Notes: a model not told the origin generated them from the sequence alone. A DNA stretch of 64,000 nucleotides from Actinoplanes xinjiangensis (GCF_003148685.1 NZ_QGGR01000001.1:62001-126000); one strand, 5' to 3'. Counted from the first letter of the stretch, positions 17,690 to 26,298 are shown. Made by a program: numbers and translations.

Positions 17690-18712
17690 TTGCGAACCAC
17701 CTTCTTGCGTGCCGTCACCGGCGCCCTCACCGCGCTGGCGCTGATCCCCGTCACCGTCGTCGCCGCAGCCGCACCGGCCGCCGCCGCCACCAACCAGTTC
17801 CGCGGCATGAACTGGGCGATGCTGGGTGACAACTTCAGCACCGGTCCCCTCGTCGTACAGGGCCTGAGCCAGTCCGACAGCAACGCCACCGTACGGGCCA
17901 AGGCCAACGCCCTCTACGACGACATGGCGGCGATCGGCGTCAACACCGTGCGCCTGCCGATCAACACCCACACCGTCGGCACCACCTGGTGGAACGCCTA
18001 CCGCGGCGCGATCGACGCGGCCACCGCCCGCGGTTTCAAGGTCATCCTCGCCTACTGGGAGGACGGTGCCGCGTCCGGCGGCCGGATCACCAACATCGCC
18101 GCGTGGAACACCATGTGGTCCAACGTCACCTACCTGTACGGCGCCAACACCAACGTCTACTTCGAGCCGATGAACGAGCCGCACGGCTACAGCTCGGCCG
18201 AGTGGCGCACCATCGCGGCGAACTGGATGAGCTACCACTACTCGGCGGTCCCCGCCCGGACCCTCATCGGCGGCACCGGCTACAGCCAGGACCTGCGCGA
18301 CGTCTGCAACGACAGCCGGTTCAACGGCACCCTGCTGTCGTTCCACCACTACGCGTTCTTCTACAGCGCGATGACGTACGACGCGTTCCGTAGCCACGTG
18401 CAGACCCGCCTCGGCAACTGCGCCTCCCGGGCGGTCGTCACCGAGTACGGCGCGCCGATGTCCACCGGCCTCAACTACGGCGACGCGAACAGCACCGACA
18501 ACTTCGTCCGGCACATCCGGGCCGTCACCCAGGTCATGCGGGACAACCAGATGGGCGGCGTCTACTGGCCGGCACTCGGCGGCAAACCCACCGGGTCCTC
18601 CGGCTTCGACTACTACTCGATGTTCGCCTTCAGCGGCAGCGGCACCAACCTCAACCTGACGGTCCGCAACAACTCCGGCCGCGACCGCATCCGGTACGGC
18701 TGGGGCCTGTAG
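17690..18712 (+). CDS. Secreted GH5-type cellulase/endoglycanase
   Basis: 340 residues from TTG 17690 with GGAAGGA 7 nt upstream. Signal peptide ends near AAAAT (34). GH5 features: NQFRGMNWAML, GVNTVRLPIN, EPMNEPHG (E163, acid/base), LLSFHHYAF, and VVTEYGAP (E252, nucleophile). It lacks a carbohydrate-binding module. Substrate may be a beta-glucan or mannan. Likely induced by sugars through the palindrome at 17626. Confidence 0.88.
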   Translation: MRTTFLRAVTGALTALALIPVTVVAAAAPAAAATNQFRGMNWAMLGDNFSTGPLVVQGLSQSDSNATVRAKANALYDDMAAIGVNTVRLPINTHTVGTTWWNAYRGAIDAATARGFKVILAYWEDGAASGGRITNIAAWNTMWSNVTYLYGANTNVYFEPMNEPHGYSSAEWRTIAANWMSYHYSAVPARTLIGGTGYSQDLRDVCNDSRFNGTLLSFHHYAFFYSAMTYDAFRSHVQTRLGNCASRAVVTEYGAPMSTGLNYGDANSTDNFVRHIRAVTQVMRDNQMGGVYWPALGGKPTGSSGFDYYSMFAFSGSGTNLNLTVRNNSGRDRIRYGWGL

Positions 18713-18729
18713 CCCATTAGGCTGCCGAC

Positions 18730-19059
18730 ATGACGGTCCGGGACGAGTTGCTGCGGCGCAGAGCGGAGTTCACCGCCTCGGCCGCCGCACTCGCCTCGGA
18801 CCTGACGGCGCTGTTCGAGGCGTCGCGCAACACCAACGGCGACGACGAGCACGACCCGGAAGGCGCCACCATCGGGTTCGAGCGGGCCCAGCTGACCGCC
18901 CTGCTGGCCACCGCCCGGCAGCGGGTCGCCGACGTCGACGAGGCGCTGGCCCGGATGGACGCGGGCACCTACGGCGTCTGCGACGGGTGCGGGCAGGGGA
19001 TCGCCGAGCAGCGGCTCCTGGCCCGGCCGTTCGCCCGCACCTGCCTGACCTGCGCCTGA
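18730..19059 (+). CDS. TraR/DksA-type zinc-finger protein
   Basis: 109 residues. An N-terminal coiled-coil hairpin (about 1-75, LLRRRAEFTASAAALASDL and TALLATARQRVADVDEALA) is followed by a C4 zinc finger, CDGCG...CLTC, with the family motif GTYGVCDGCGQGI. DksA-like proteins enter the RNA polymerase secondary channel; many actinobacterial members are uncharacterised. The DxxDxA tip residues are not obvious here, so ppGpp synergy is doubtful. Confidence 0.85.
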   Translation: MTVRDELLRRRAEFTASAAALASDLTALFEASRNTNGDDEHDPEGATIGFERAQLTALLATARQRVADVDEALARMDAGTYGVCDGCGQGIAEQRLLARPFARTCLTCA

Positions 19060-19094
19060 GCGCGGATGTCGTACCCCCGTGGCAGGGTTGTGCC

Positions 19095-19763
19095 GTGTAC
19101 GAGGAATGGGCGTCACCGCTGCCGCACGTCGTCGCGTGGCGCAGTGTCACGCCGCCGGGCGAGCACCGGGCGAAACGGATCCTGCCGGACGGCTGCCTCG
19201 ACCTGATCTGGCGGGACGGCACGGTCTTCGTCGCCGGGCCGGACACCACCGCCCAGGTCGGCCGTCCGGCGCCCGGCAGCAGACACGCGGCGCTGCGCTT
19301 CGGCGCCGGCACCGGGCCCGGCGTGCTGGGTGTGCCCGCCGCCGAGCTGATCGACCGGCGGGTGCCGCTGGAGGCGCTGTGGCCGGCCGCCGAGGTGCGG
19401 GCCATCGCCGAGGCCGACGACCCGGTCGCCGCGCTGACCGCCGCCGCGGGCCGCCGCTGGCGGGGAGCCGATCCGGTGATGGTCGCCCTGGCCGGTGCCG
19501 CGCGGGCCGGGGCGCCGGTGGGCGTGGTCGCCGAGCGATGCGGTCTCAGCCCACGGCAGTTGCAACGGCGGAGCAACACCGCTTTCGGGTACGGCCCGAA
19601 GACCCTCCACCGGATCCTGCGGATGCAGCGGGCCGTCGCCCTGGCGCGGGCCGGCCGTCCGTTCGCCGCGGTGTCGGCCGACGCGGGCTACGCCGACCAG
19701 GCTCATCTCGCGCGGGAGGTGCGGGCGATGGCCGGCGTGCCGCTGAGCGCCCTACTGCGCTGA
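19095..19763 (+). CDS. AraC-family transcriptional regulator
   Basis: 222 residues from GTG 19095, which begins at the conserved YEEWASP start of this subfamily. N-terminal small-molecule-type domain (LPDGCLDLIWRDG, VAGPDTTAQV), as in DUF6597-like sensors, and C-terminal double helix-turn-helix: VVAERCGLSPRQLQRRSNTA and FAAVSADAGYADQAHLAREV. Target unknown; the convergent VOC gene overlaps its 3' end by 12 nt. Confidence 0.85.
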   Translation: MYEEWASPLPHVVAWRSVTPPGEHRAKRILPDGCLDLIWRDGTVFVAGPDTTAQVGRPAPGSRHAALRFGAGTGPGVLGVPAAELIDRRVPLEALWPAAEVRAIAEADDPVAALTAAAGRRWRGADPVMVALAGAARAGAPVGVVAERCGLSPRQLQRRSNTAFGYGPKTLHRILRMQRAVALARAGRPFAAVSADAGYADQAHLAREVRAMAGVPLSALLR

Positions 19764-20150
19764 CGTCTTCTTCCAGGCGAAGAGGTCCACGACGTTGCCG
19801 TCCGGGTCCTTCACCTGTGCATACCGCTGCCCCCACGGGGCGTCCCAGGGGTCGTTGACCGACGGGTGACCGGCGGCGACCAGATCGGCGTGCACGCTGT
19901 CGACCTCGGCCGGGCCGGAGCAGAGGAACGCCCAGCCACCGGACGGCGGCCCGGGCTCGTAGCCGGGGTCGAACGACTTCAGGGCGGCGTGCGTGTCCCA
20001 CATGAGCCGGATGCCGCCGGCGACCGTCGCCTCGGTGTGCGGCTCCTTCTCGGCGCCGGGCGGGAACTCCAGGCCCAGCCGGCGGTAGAAGTCCAGGGAC
20101 GCTGCCATGTCGGCCACAGCGAGGCCGATCGCGTTGAAGGTGGGTGCCAT
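19752..20150 (-). CDS. VOC (glyoxalase/bleomycin-resistance fold) protein
   Basis: 132 residues if it starts at ATG 20150 (MAPTFNAIGLAVADMAASLD). Two beta-alpha-beta-beta-beta modules: FYRRLGLEF with EATVAGGIRLMWDTH, then VDSVHADLVAAGHPSV, and KDPDGNVVDLFAWK at the end, the usual metal-Glu strand replaced by DLF. The start has no strong ribosome binding site. The frame is open upstream all the way through the GH43 gene, so it could also be the tail of a fused product, but a cytoplasmic VOC protein is more likely. Confidence 0.75.
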   Translation of the reverse strand: MAPTFNAIGLAVADMAASLDFYRRLGLEFPPGAEKEPHTEATVAGGIRLMWDTHAALKSFDPGYEPGPPSGGWAFLCSGPAEVDSVHADLVAAGHPSVNDPWDAPWGQRYAQVKDPDGNVVDLFAWKKTSAQ

Positions 20151-22664
20151 GGCCCCGACGTTACGAGACACCCCGGAGCCGGGTCTTGAACGAATCAGAC
20201 ATCGCCGGCGTGGACCCGGCGGCCGCCGAACCGTGAGGTCGTAACCTTCGCGGTCCAGGGCTTCATCGGTGAGCGCGTCGAACTCACTCCAAGCGGATCC
20301 AGGTCCGCGGACCCGGACCCGGTGGCCATGTGACCGCAGGGGGACTGTTGCCGGCGGGAGACGCAGTCCACGTCTGTTCGCTGGTCTGCGGTCAGGCCGG
20401 AAATTGGCGCGTAGCCGCTCCAGTTCCGCTTTGGTCACGGGCAGGACGGTGCCGTGGCGGGGGCGGGCCGGCAGTGCGTAGTCGGTCGGCATGCTCCAGT
20501 TCGGGTTCGTAAGGCTGTCGGTCTGGAACGGCACGTACCCGCGGTGGGGCGTCTCGTCGACGAACACGTACCACTTCTGTTCGGTGTTCGACTTGAACGC
20601 GGTCGGCCCTTCCACCCAGTCGGTGCCGATCCCGGTGCGGATACAGTCGTCGACGAGTTCCCAGTTACGGGGTTCGGTGTCCGGCAGATCCACGGCCCGC
20701 AGTCGCGTCGAGCGTTCCATGACGATGTCCCGGCCGCAGCTCCCGATGGTCCGGTCATCAGTCGTGAAGCGATAGTAGTTCCCGCCGTCCGCCAGAACCG
20801 TCGAGTCGATGACCCCGGTGCCCGGGTCGTTCCAGACGCGCGGCTCGCTGAAGGTCCGGAAGTCGCGGGTGGTGGCGTACAACATCCGCGGGTACGTGCT
20901 CCCGGTGTGGCCGACATCGGCGGCGGCGTAGAGATTCGATGCCCAGTAGACGACGTACGCACCGATCGCCGGGTCGTAGGTGGCCTCCGGCGCCCAGGTC
21001 ATCCCGGCCGTGTCGGCGGACACGCGTACGTGCCGCTGCGCCGACCAGTGGACCAGGTCGGTCGACTCCCAGATCTCCAGGTACTTGCTGCCGAAGCGCA
21101 TCGCGGCGCCCCATCCCGAACCGCCGTTGATCTGCAGGTCGGTGGCGATCAGATAGAACTTGTCGCCCTCGGGCGAGCGGATGATGAACGGGTCGCGTAC
21201 GCCGCCCTCGCCGTATTGGGACGTCAGGACCGGTGCGCTGCCGTTCAGCTCGTCCCAGTGCAGCGGGTCGTTGCCCCGGCTGGCCGCGAAGTACACCTGC
21301 TCGGTCAGCTGGGTCGATTCGCCGGTGAAGTAGGCGAACATGTAGCCCTCGTACGGCACCTTCTTGAGCAGCGGCAGGACGGTGACGGCGAACGTGCGCT
21401 TGACCGTGGCCCGCTTCAGCCTGACGGTGGCGGTGAGGACGGCGCGGTACGGCGGATGGCCGTACCGGGGGCGGGTGACCTCGCCGGTGGGCGTGACCTG
21501 TGTCGGTTTGCTGGACCGCCAGGTGATGGTGGTGCCGTACAGGCCGGTGGTGGGCAGCGTGATGTTGCCGCGCAGCGCGCCGGCGTCGGGGACGGTCAGC
21601 GCGCGGGCGGCCGCCTTGGCCTTCTCCTCGTCGGTGAGATCCTCGAGTACGGTCACGGTGAACGCCTTCGTGGCCGTCGCACCGCCCCAGCCGAGGGTCG
21701 CGGTCAACGTGACCGTGGCATCGCCGGTCCGAGGCCGGGGACGGGTGACCACACCGGTGGCTGACACCACCGACTCCACCGAGGACGCCCAGGTGATCCG
21801 CGCCCCGGTTGCACCCGTGGCCGGCAGCGTGAGATTTTCGGTGATCGCGCTCGTGTCCCCGAGGCTCAGCGCGGCGGCGTCGGAGGCGACCCGTTCCGCC
21901 GCGCTCTGCGCCCCGAGTTCCGCGATCTCCACCTCGGTCAGCGCACGGTCGTAGACCCGGAAGTCACGGACGTTTCCGGTGAGGTACTTGTCGCCGCTGT
22001 AGAGCGAGCGGCCCAGGTAGTTGGCCGTCGTGGTGCCGGCACCGATGTCGGCCGGGGTCAGGGTGATCCCGGTCTTGCGGGCCACCTCTACCCCGTCCTC
22101 ATACAGGACCGCGGTGCCGCCCGCCAGCGTGTAGGTCAGTGTCCGCCACGCGCCCCGCACGACGTTGTGGCCGGCGCTGACGCTCTGTTCGGTCGACCAG
22201 TTCCCCGAAGCGATCGAGCCGCGATAGGTGTCACCGGTGACGAACAGATAGCCGTCTCCGTACCAACTGGTGGAGTTACCCATCCCCCAGACGAAGTACG
22301 GAGCGGCCTGCGCTGCGTCGATCTTCGCCTGCACCGACACGCTGATCCGGCTGAGGCCTCGGAGCAGGTCGTCGGGCAGCCGGACATGTCCGGAGGTGCC
22401 ACCCAGCCGCAGCCCGTCCGCCGCCTGCCACGAGGCGTCCCCCGCCAGGACGCCGTCACGACCGTGGCCCGACGAATCCGTGACGGTCGTGCCGTCGGCC
22501 TGGTCGAGTCGGTAGTGCAGGATCAGCCCGTCGGTCACGCTTGCGTCCGCGGGCGGCGGAGCCAACGTTCCTACCAGCAGAATCACCGCCAGAAGCGCCA
22601 TGAGGCGGCTGACCCGAGAAGTGCCACAGGACCTCATCAGCGTCAGGGGCATGGCATGACTCAC
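19752..22664 (-). CDS. Secreted multidomain GH43-type arabinanase/xylosidase
   Basis: Open frame of 970 codons; the hydrolase itself ends near 20390. Order: signal peptide (to PADASVTDG, about 45), LamG-like lectin domain (47-250), two atrophied bacterial Ig domains with TWASSVESVVSATG and TWRSSKPTQVTPTG signatures (255-425), then a GH43 beta-propeller (440-775): GVRDPF (catalytic Asp), TWAPEATYD, VIDSTVL, DWVEGPTAF (catalytic Glu). After RHGTVLPVTKAELERL the frame continues through an Arg-rich, non-protein-like linker into the VOC protein without a stop, suggesting a lost stop or frameshift near 20390. Start is GTG 22664; ATG 22652 is possible. Confidence 0.75.
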   Translation of the reverse strand: MSHAMPLTLMRSCGTSRVSRLMALLAVILLVGTLAPPPADASVTDGLILHYRLDQADGTTVTDSSGHGRDGVLAGDASWQAADGLRLGGTSGHVRLPDDLLRGLSRISVSVQAKIDAAQAAPYFVWGMGNSTSWYGDGYLFVTGDTYRGSIASGNWSTEQSVSAGHNVVRGAWRTLTYTLAGGTAVLYEDGVEVARKTGITLTPADIGAGTTTANYLGRSLYSGDKYLTGNVRDFRVYDRALTEVEIAELGAQSAAERVASDAAALSLGDTSAITENLTLPATGATGARITWASSVESVVSATGVVTRPRPRTGDATVTLTATLGWGGATATKAFTVTVLEDLTDEEKAKAAARALTVPDAGALRGNITLPTTGLYGTTITWRSSKPTQVTPTGEVTRPRYGHPPYRAVLTATVRLKRATVKRTFAVTVLPLLKKVPYEGYMFAYFTGESTQLTEQVYFAASRGNDPLHWDELNGSAPVLTSQYGEGGVRDPFIIRSPEGDKFYLIATDLQINGGSGWGAAMRFGSKYLEIWESTDLVHWSAQRHVRVSADTAGMTWAPEATYDPAIGAYVVYWASNLYAAADVGHTGSTYPRMLYATTRDFRTFSEPRVWNDPGTGVIDSTVLADGGNYYRFTTDDRTIGSCGRDIVMERSTRLRAVDLPDTEPRNWELVDDCIRTGIGTDWVEGPTAFKSNTEQKWYVFVDETPHRGYVPFQTDSLTNPNWSMPTDYALPARPRHGTVLPVTKAELERLRANFRPDRRPANRRGLRLPPATVPLRSHGHRVRVRGPGSAWSEFDALTDEALDREGYDLTVRRPPGPRRRCLIRSRPGSGVSRNVGAMAPTFNAIGLAVADMAASLDFYRRLGLEFPPGAEKEPHTEATVAGGIRLMWDTHAALKSFDPGYEPGPPSGGWAFLCSGPAEVDSVHADLVAAGHPSVNDPWDAPWGQRYAQVKDPDGNVVDLFAWKKTSAQ

Positions 22665-22770
22665 TTTCCGTAACGCGGCTGAGCGGCACCCGGGGCCGGC
22701 GAACAGGACCTCGTCGAACGCGGACCGCGGTAGGCCAGTCGGTGTGGTTGGCCACGCTGATCTCCGAGAG

Positions 22771-22782
22771 AGTGTTAACGCT
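22771..22782. promoter_or_regulatory. GTTAAC-centred operator upstream of GH43 gene
   Basis: AGTGTTAACGCT is a 12-bp dyad with one mismatched pair, about 107 nt upstream of the GTG start. It resembles LacI-family operators that control actinobacterial glycoside hydrolases. Regulator not in the window. Confidence 0.4.
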
Positions 22783-22888
22783 CACAGTGGTAGCGGTCAA
22801 GAGCGGAAACCATCGACGAAGGCACACCATCCCGCCGCGCCGACGGGGTGACACAGAGATCAAAGCAGCGAGTTGAACCTGCGACGCC

Positions 22889-23464
22889 TTAAGGAGTGCT
22901 CGCGAACAGGCTGATCAGCAGGTCGACGCGCTCGTCCTGGACCGCCGGGGGGATACGGCCGCTGTCGGACAGCACGACGATGCCGTGCAGGGCGCTCCAG
23001 ATGACCTCGGCGCACAGCCCACGTCGCTCGTCGTCCGCCCGGAAGCAGCCGACGAACTCGTCGAAGCAGTCCTGCATCGGAGCGGGCGTCTCGGCGCTCG
23101 CGAACGTGAGATCGGTGGGCAGGACGAACATGGCCTGATAGAGGGCGGGCCGCTCGGTCGCGAACCGCAGGTAAGCCTGACAGACGGCCCGCAGAGCCGC
23201 GGCCGGGCCGGGCGCCGACTCCCGCGCGCGGCGCAGATGGCCGGCGAGCTCGGCGAACCCGTCCAGGGCGACAGCACCCACGATGGCGTCCTTGCCGTGG
23301 AAATGGCTGTACAGCACCGGCTGGCTGTACTCCACGCGGTCGGCCAGCCGTCGTGTCGTCACGGCTTCCCAGCCCTGGGTCTCGGCGATCTCACGCGCGG
23401 CCGTGATGATCATCTGATGACGGTGGGCGCGTTCCCGTTCGCGGCGCTCGCTGGTGGCGGACAT
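22889..23464 (-). CDS. TetR-family repressor
   Basis: 191 residues. Helix-turn-helix at about 15-60 (IITAAREIAETQGWEAVTTR, VEYSQPVLYSHFHGKD) and a C-terminal domain with WSALHGIVVL, the WHG motif of one TetR C-terminal subfamily. Divergent from the DUF4267 gene; two matching CTAGC dyads in the 96-nt gap are its likely operators. Confidence 0.9.
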   Translation of the reverse strand: MSATSERRERERAHRHQMIITAAREIAETQGWEAVTTRRLADRVEYSQPVLYSHFHGKDAIVGAVALDGFAELAGHLRRARESAPGPAAALRAVCQAYLRFATERPALYQAMFVLPTDLTFASAETPAPMQDCFDEFVGCFRADDERRGLCAEVIWSALHGIVVLSDSGRIPPAVQDERVDLLISLFASTP

Positions 23465-23472
23465 GACTGAAT

Positions 23473-23537
23473 CCTAGCAGTGCTAGACATGCTTGCGTTG
23501 ATAACCTATCGTCGCTACCAGATCTAGCGCCGCTAGA
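23473..23537. promoter_or_regulatory. Twin CTAGC operators between tetR and DUF4267 gene
   Basis: Two 15-bp dyads: CCTAGCAGTGCTAGA (23473-23487) and TCTAGCGCCGCTAGA (23523-23537, perfect). Consensus YCTAGCRNYGCTAGA. One sits next to each divergent start, as expected for an autoregulating TetR that also controls its neighbour. Confidence 0.75.
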
Positions 23538-23560
23538 TTCCGGCATCCCGGGAGGGACCC

Positions 23561-23938
23561 ATGCTTCTCACCGTCGCCCACACACTTGCCGGACTGGTCG
23601 GCGCCTTCGGTGTCTTCCTCGGCGTGAACGCCTTCCGGACACCACGCGCCGCGCTCGGCTTCGGCATCCCCGGCACGCCCGTCGACGACGCCACGTTCCA
23701 GGCCTGGCTGCACGTCAAGGCCGTCCGCGACATCGCCTCCGGCGTGCTGATCCTCATCCTGGTGGCCGGAGCGACACCCGACCTCCTCGGCTGGTGCATG
23801 CTTGCCGCCGCCGGCATCCCCGTCGGCGACGCCCTCATCGTGCTGCGCAGCAAAGGGACCAGGGCGGCCGCCTTCGGCATCCACGGGGCCACCGCCGCGG
23901 CGATGGCCGCCGTCAGCGCGCTGCTGTTCCTCGCATAG
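23561..23938 (+). CDS. DUF4267 small membrane protein
   Basis: 125 residues, ATG after GGGAGGGACC. Four hydrophobic helices, with GVNAFRTPRAALGFGIPGTP between helices 1 and 2, the AWLHVKAVRDIASGVLI block and a final AAVSALLFLA, all typical of the DUF4267 family found in fungi and actinomycetes. Function unknown. Expression is probably controlled by the divergent TetR. Confidence 0.85.
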   Translation: MLLTVAHTLAGLVGAFGVFLGVNAFRTPRAALGFGIPGTPVDDATFQAWLHVKAVRDIASGVLILILVAGATPDLLGWCMLAAAGIPVGDALIVLRSKGTRAAAFGIHGATAAAMAAVSALLFLA

Positions 23939-24098
23939 TCCCGCCCCGAAGGTCCCCGGCCATGCCCCGCTTCAGGATCACCACCACCACCGGCAGCGGC
24001 GGGCAACCGAATCAGGCGGGTGGAACCTGCACGGGCCCACCCGGCGGCCACCCTCCGCCGCATCACCGGGGCGCCGGGGCGGCCGTACGCTGTCCGTC

Positions 24099-24494
24099 GT
24101 GCAGATCGACCTGGTTGCCCTGATCGTCGACGAGTACGACCCGGCCATCGCCTTCTTCACCGGGGTGCTCGGGTTCGATCTCGTCGAGGACTCACCGTCC
24201 CTGACCACCGACGGCATGCCGAAACGCTGGGTGGTGGTCCGCCCGCCCGGCGCACAGACCGGCCTGCTTCTGGCCCGCGCCGACGGCGACCACCAGTCCG
24301 CTGCCGTCGGCCGTCAGACCGCGGGACGCGTCGGCTTCTTCCTCCGGGTCGACGACTTCGACACCACGTACGAGCGGATGACGACGGCCGGCGTCACCTT
24401 CGTCCGACCGCCCCGCACCGAGTCGTACGGCCGGGTCGCCGTCTTCCTCGACATCGCCGGCAACCGCTGGGACCTGCTCGGCCCGGCCCGGTAG
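24099..24494 (+). CDS. VOC-family (glyoxalase-like) protein
   Basis: 131 residues from GTG 24099 (VQIDLVALIVDEYDPAIAFF). VOC fold: FFTGVLGFDLVEDSPSL, WVVVRPPG, FFLRVDDFDTTYERMTTAGV, and VAVFLDIAGNRWDLLGP at the metal-binding C-terminal strand. Members detoxify or isomerise small molecules, or bind antibiotics; the substrate here is unknown. Confidence 0.85.
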   Translation: MQIDLVALIVDEYDPAIAFFTGVLGFDLVEDSPSLTTDGMPKRWVVVRPPGAQTGLLLARADGDHQSAAVGRQTAGRVGFFLRVDDFDTTYERMTTAGVTFVRPPRTESYGRVAVFLDIAGNRWDLLGPAR

Positions 24495-24637
24495 TCCCGG
24501 ATGCCGTCCCGGGCCCGGGCACCGGCGTGACGGTCGACGGCAGCGAGAGCGCCGGCCGTTCGCGTCCGGGCGACCGTCGACGGCGGCGACCGCCGGGACA
24601 CTGGCCGCAGCCGTCGAGCCGGGCGATGACGGTCGGG

Positions 24638-25048
24638 TCAGGCGGGCATGGCGTCGCGGACCTTCGCGGTGTCGACGAACTGTTCGAAGCGCACGATCAG
24701 GCCGCCGCGGACGATGAAGTGGTGGGCGACGCGGACGTCGACGGGCCGGCCGGTGGCCTTGTTGACCGCGGTGTAACGGGCCAGGACGACGACGTTCTCG
24801 CCGTCGGTGACATAGGTGTCGTCGTGGGCGGCCCAGTCGTCCCAGTCGGCGCCGAGCCGCTCCATCACCCCGCCGGTCACGCCCTCGGGGGTGCGGTACG
24901 TGCCGGCGAGCGGGAAGCCGGCCATCTCGGTCCATTCGACGTCGGGGGCCAGGGTGGCGCGCAGAGCCCCGAGGTCGCCGGCCGCCGACGCCAGGTACTG
25001 GCGGCGGACCACGTCGGCGGGTGCGGTCGAGGTGGCGAAGTCGGTCAT
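24638..25048 (-). CDS. SnoaL-like (NTF2-fold) protein
   Basis: 136 residues from ATG 25048, two nt after the stop of the MBL gene. NTF2-fold pattern: VVRRQYLASAAGDLGALRAT, LAPDVEWTEMAGFPLAGTYR, then strands VVVLARYTAVNKATG and HHFIVRGGLIVRFEQFVDT. Such proteins are often polyketide cyclase-like or orphan small-molecule binders. Last gene of the MarR-linked operon. Confidence 0.85.
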   Translation of the reverse strand: MTDFATSTAPADVVRRQYLASAAGDLGALRATLAPDVEWTEMAGFPLAGTYRTPEGVTGGVMERLGADWDDWAAHDDTYVTDGENVVVLARYTAVNKATGRPVDVRVAHHFIVRGGLIVRFEQFVDTAKVRDAMPA

Positions 25049-25050
25049 GG

Positions 25051-25857
25051 TCAGCCCCAGCTCATCTCGCCCTTGGCGACCTTGGCACCGATCTGCGCGG
25101 CGATCAGCATGCCGTGGTCGGGGTAGCGCTTGACCAGCGCCTCGGTCAGCGCCGGACCGTCGGCGGCCCGGCCCAACTCCTCCTCGAAGGCGAGCAGGTA
25201 GTCGCGGGTGCCGGTGACGGCGCTCAGGTCGGTGGCGGTGCCGGGCAGCCGGTGACCGGGGACCACCAGCAGCGGCTCGAGGGCGGCGATCTCGTCGAGC
25301 TGGGCGATCCAGGCGGCGCGCTTCTCCGGGGCGGCGGTGTCCGCGGTCCAGACGTGCTCGTGCTGGAACAGCAGGACTCCGCCGAGGACCGCGCGGTGCT
25401 CGGCCTGCCACAGGTAGTGCCGGTCCGGCAGCTGCGGTGAGCCGCCCTTGAGTGCGAAGCGGTGGCCTTCGAGTTCGAGGTCCCCGGTGAGCGGGGTGAT
25501 GTCGACCAGCCGGGTGGGCAGGTTGGCACCGACCGTCGCCCACGCCGTCAGCTTCTTCTCGTACGACCGGTTGATGTGCTCGATGACCTGCGGTGTCGCG
25601 ACGATCGCGGCGTCCGGGAAGGCGTCGGCGACGACCTCGGCGCCGAAGTAGAAGTCCGGGTCGCCGTGGCTGATCACGATCGTGGTCAGGCGCTTGCCGG
25701 AGTCGAGGATCGCGGCGACCAGGCGGTGCCCGTCGGCGCGGGTGAAGCCGGCGTCGACGAGCAGGGCGTCGGTGTCGCCGGTGACCAGGGTGGCTGTCTT
25801 GTTCCTGCTGCCGACCGGGAAGTCGAGGTCAAAGACGTGGAAGTCGAGCGTGCTCAT
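25051..25857 (-). CDS. MBL-fold metallo-hydrolase
   Basis: 268 residues. Metallo-beta-lactamase fold with an altered metal motif: ISHGDPDFYFGAE where classical members have HxHxDH; the second ligand position is Asp and the last His is Phe. LLVVPGHRLPG gives the later conserved His. Other MBL proteins share the SHGDPDFYFG variant, so it is a subfamily feature. Second gene of the operon; 31 nt separate it from the DsbA-like gene. Confidence 0.85.
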   Translation of the reverse strand: MSTLDFHVFDLDFPVGSRNKTATLVTGDTDALLVDAGFTRADGHRLVAAILDSGKRLTTIVISHGDPDFYFGAEVVADAFPDAAIVATPQVIEHINRSYEKKLTAWATVGANLPTRLVDITPLTGDLELEGHRFALKGGSPQLPDRHYLWQAEHRAVLGGVLLFQHEHVWTADTAAPEKRAAWIAQLDEIAALEPLLVVPGHRLPGTATDLSAVTGTRDYLLAFEEELGRAADGPALTEALVKRYPDHGMLIAAQIGAKVAKGEMSWG

Positions 25858-25888
25858 GTGGAGGTCTCCTGGACTTGAGGTGGGAGCG

Positions 25889-26275
25889 TCAGCGGAGGGC
25901 GAGGGCGGACAGGCGTTCCTCGACCTGGCCGGGGGTCGCGTGCCCGTACGCGATCGGGGTCAGGCTGTCGCCGTGCGCGGCGATCAGGGTGGGAAAACCG
26001 GTGACGCCGAGCTGTGCGGCCCGCTGGAAATCGGCCGCTGCCGGCCCGGGATCGGCGAAGGCGGTCACGACCGCCGCGCCGTCGACGCCGGACTGCTCGG
26101 CGACCGTCCGGTAGGTGGCGGGTTCGGACAGGCTGAGACCGTCGAGGTAGAACGCGTTTTGCAGCGCGATGGCGAGTTCGGCGGCGCGGTGGGGTGCGGC
26201 CCGGCGCAGGGCGGCGAACCCGCGGGCGGCGGCTTCGGAGTCCATGACGAAGGAGCCGTCGGCGATGAGGCGCAT
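25889..26275 (-). CDS. DsbA-like protein lacking the CxxC active site
   Basis: 128 residues. From GSFVMDSEAAARGFAALRRA onward it matches the second half of FrnE/DsbA-family proteins (helical insertion IALQNAFYLDGLSLSEP and the cis-Pro strand TGFPTLIAAHG). The N-terminal thioredoxin strand with its CPxC-type motif is absent: after MRL-I the protein jumps straight into the helical part. A good site (GGGAGGGGATGGAG) precedes the ATG, so it looks expressed. It seems to be an internal deletion that kept start and operon context; it cannot be a normal oxidoreductase. Confidence 0.7.
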   Translation of the reverse strand: MRLIADGSFVMDSEAAARGFAALRRAAPHRAAELAIALQNAFYLDGLSLSEPATYRTVAEQSGVDGAAVVTAFADPGPAAADFQRAAQLGVTGFPTLIAAHGDSLTPIAYGHATPGQVEERLSALALR

Positions 26276-26298
26276 GACTCCATCCCCTCCCAGCGATT

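Noticed and set aside
24495..24637. Repeated GTCGACGG words between VOC and SnoaL genes
   Set aside because: Short GC-rich palindromic words of a kind expected by chance in this composition; no consistent stem or operator.
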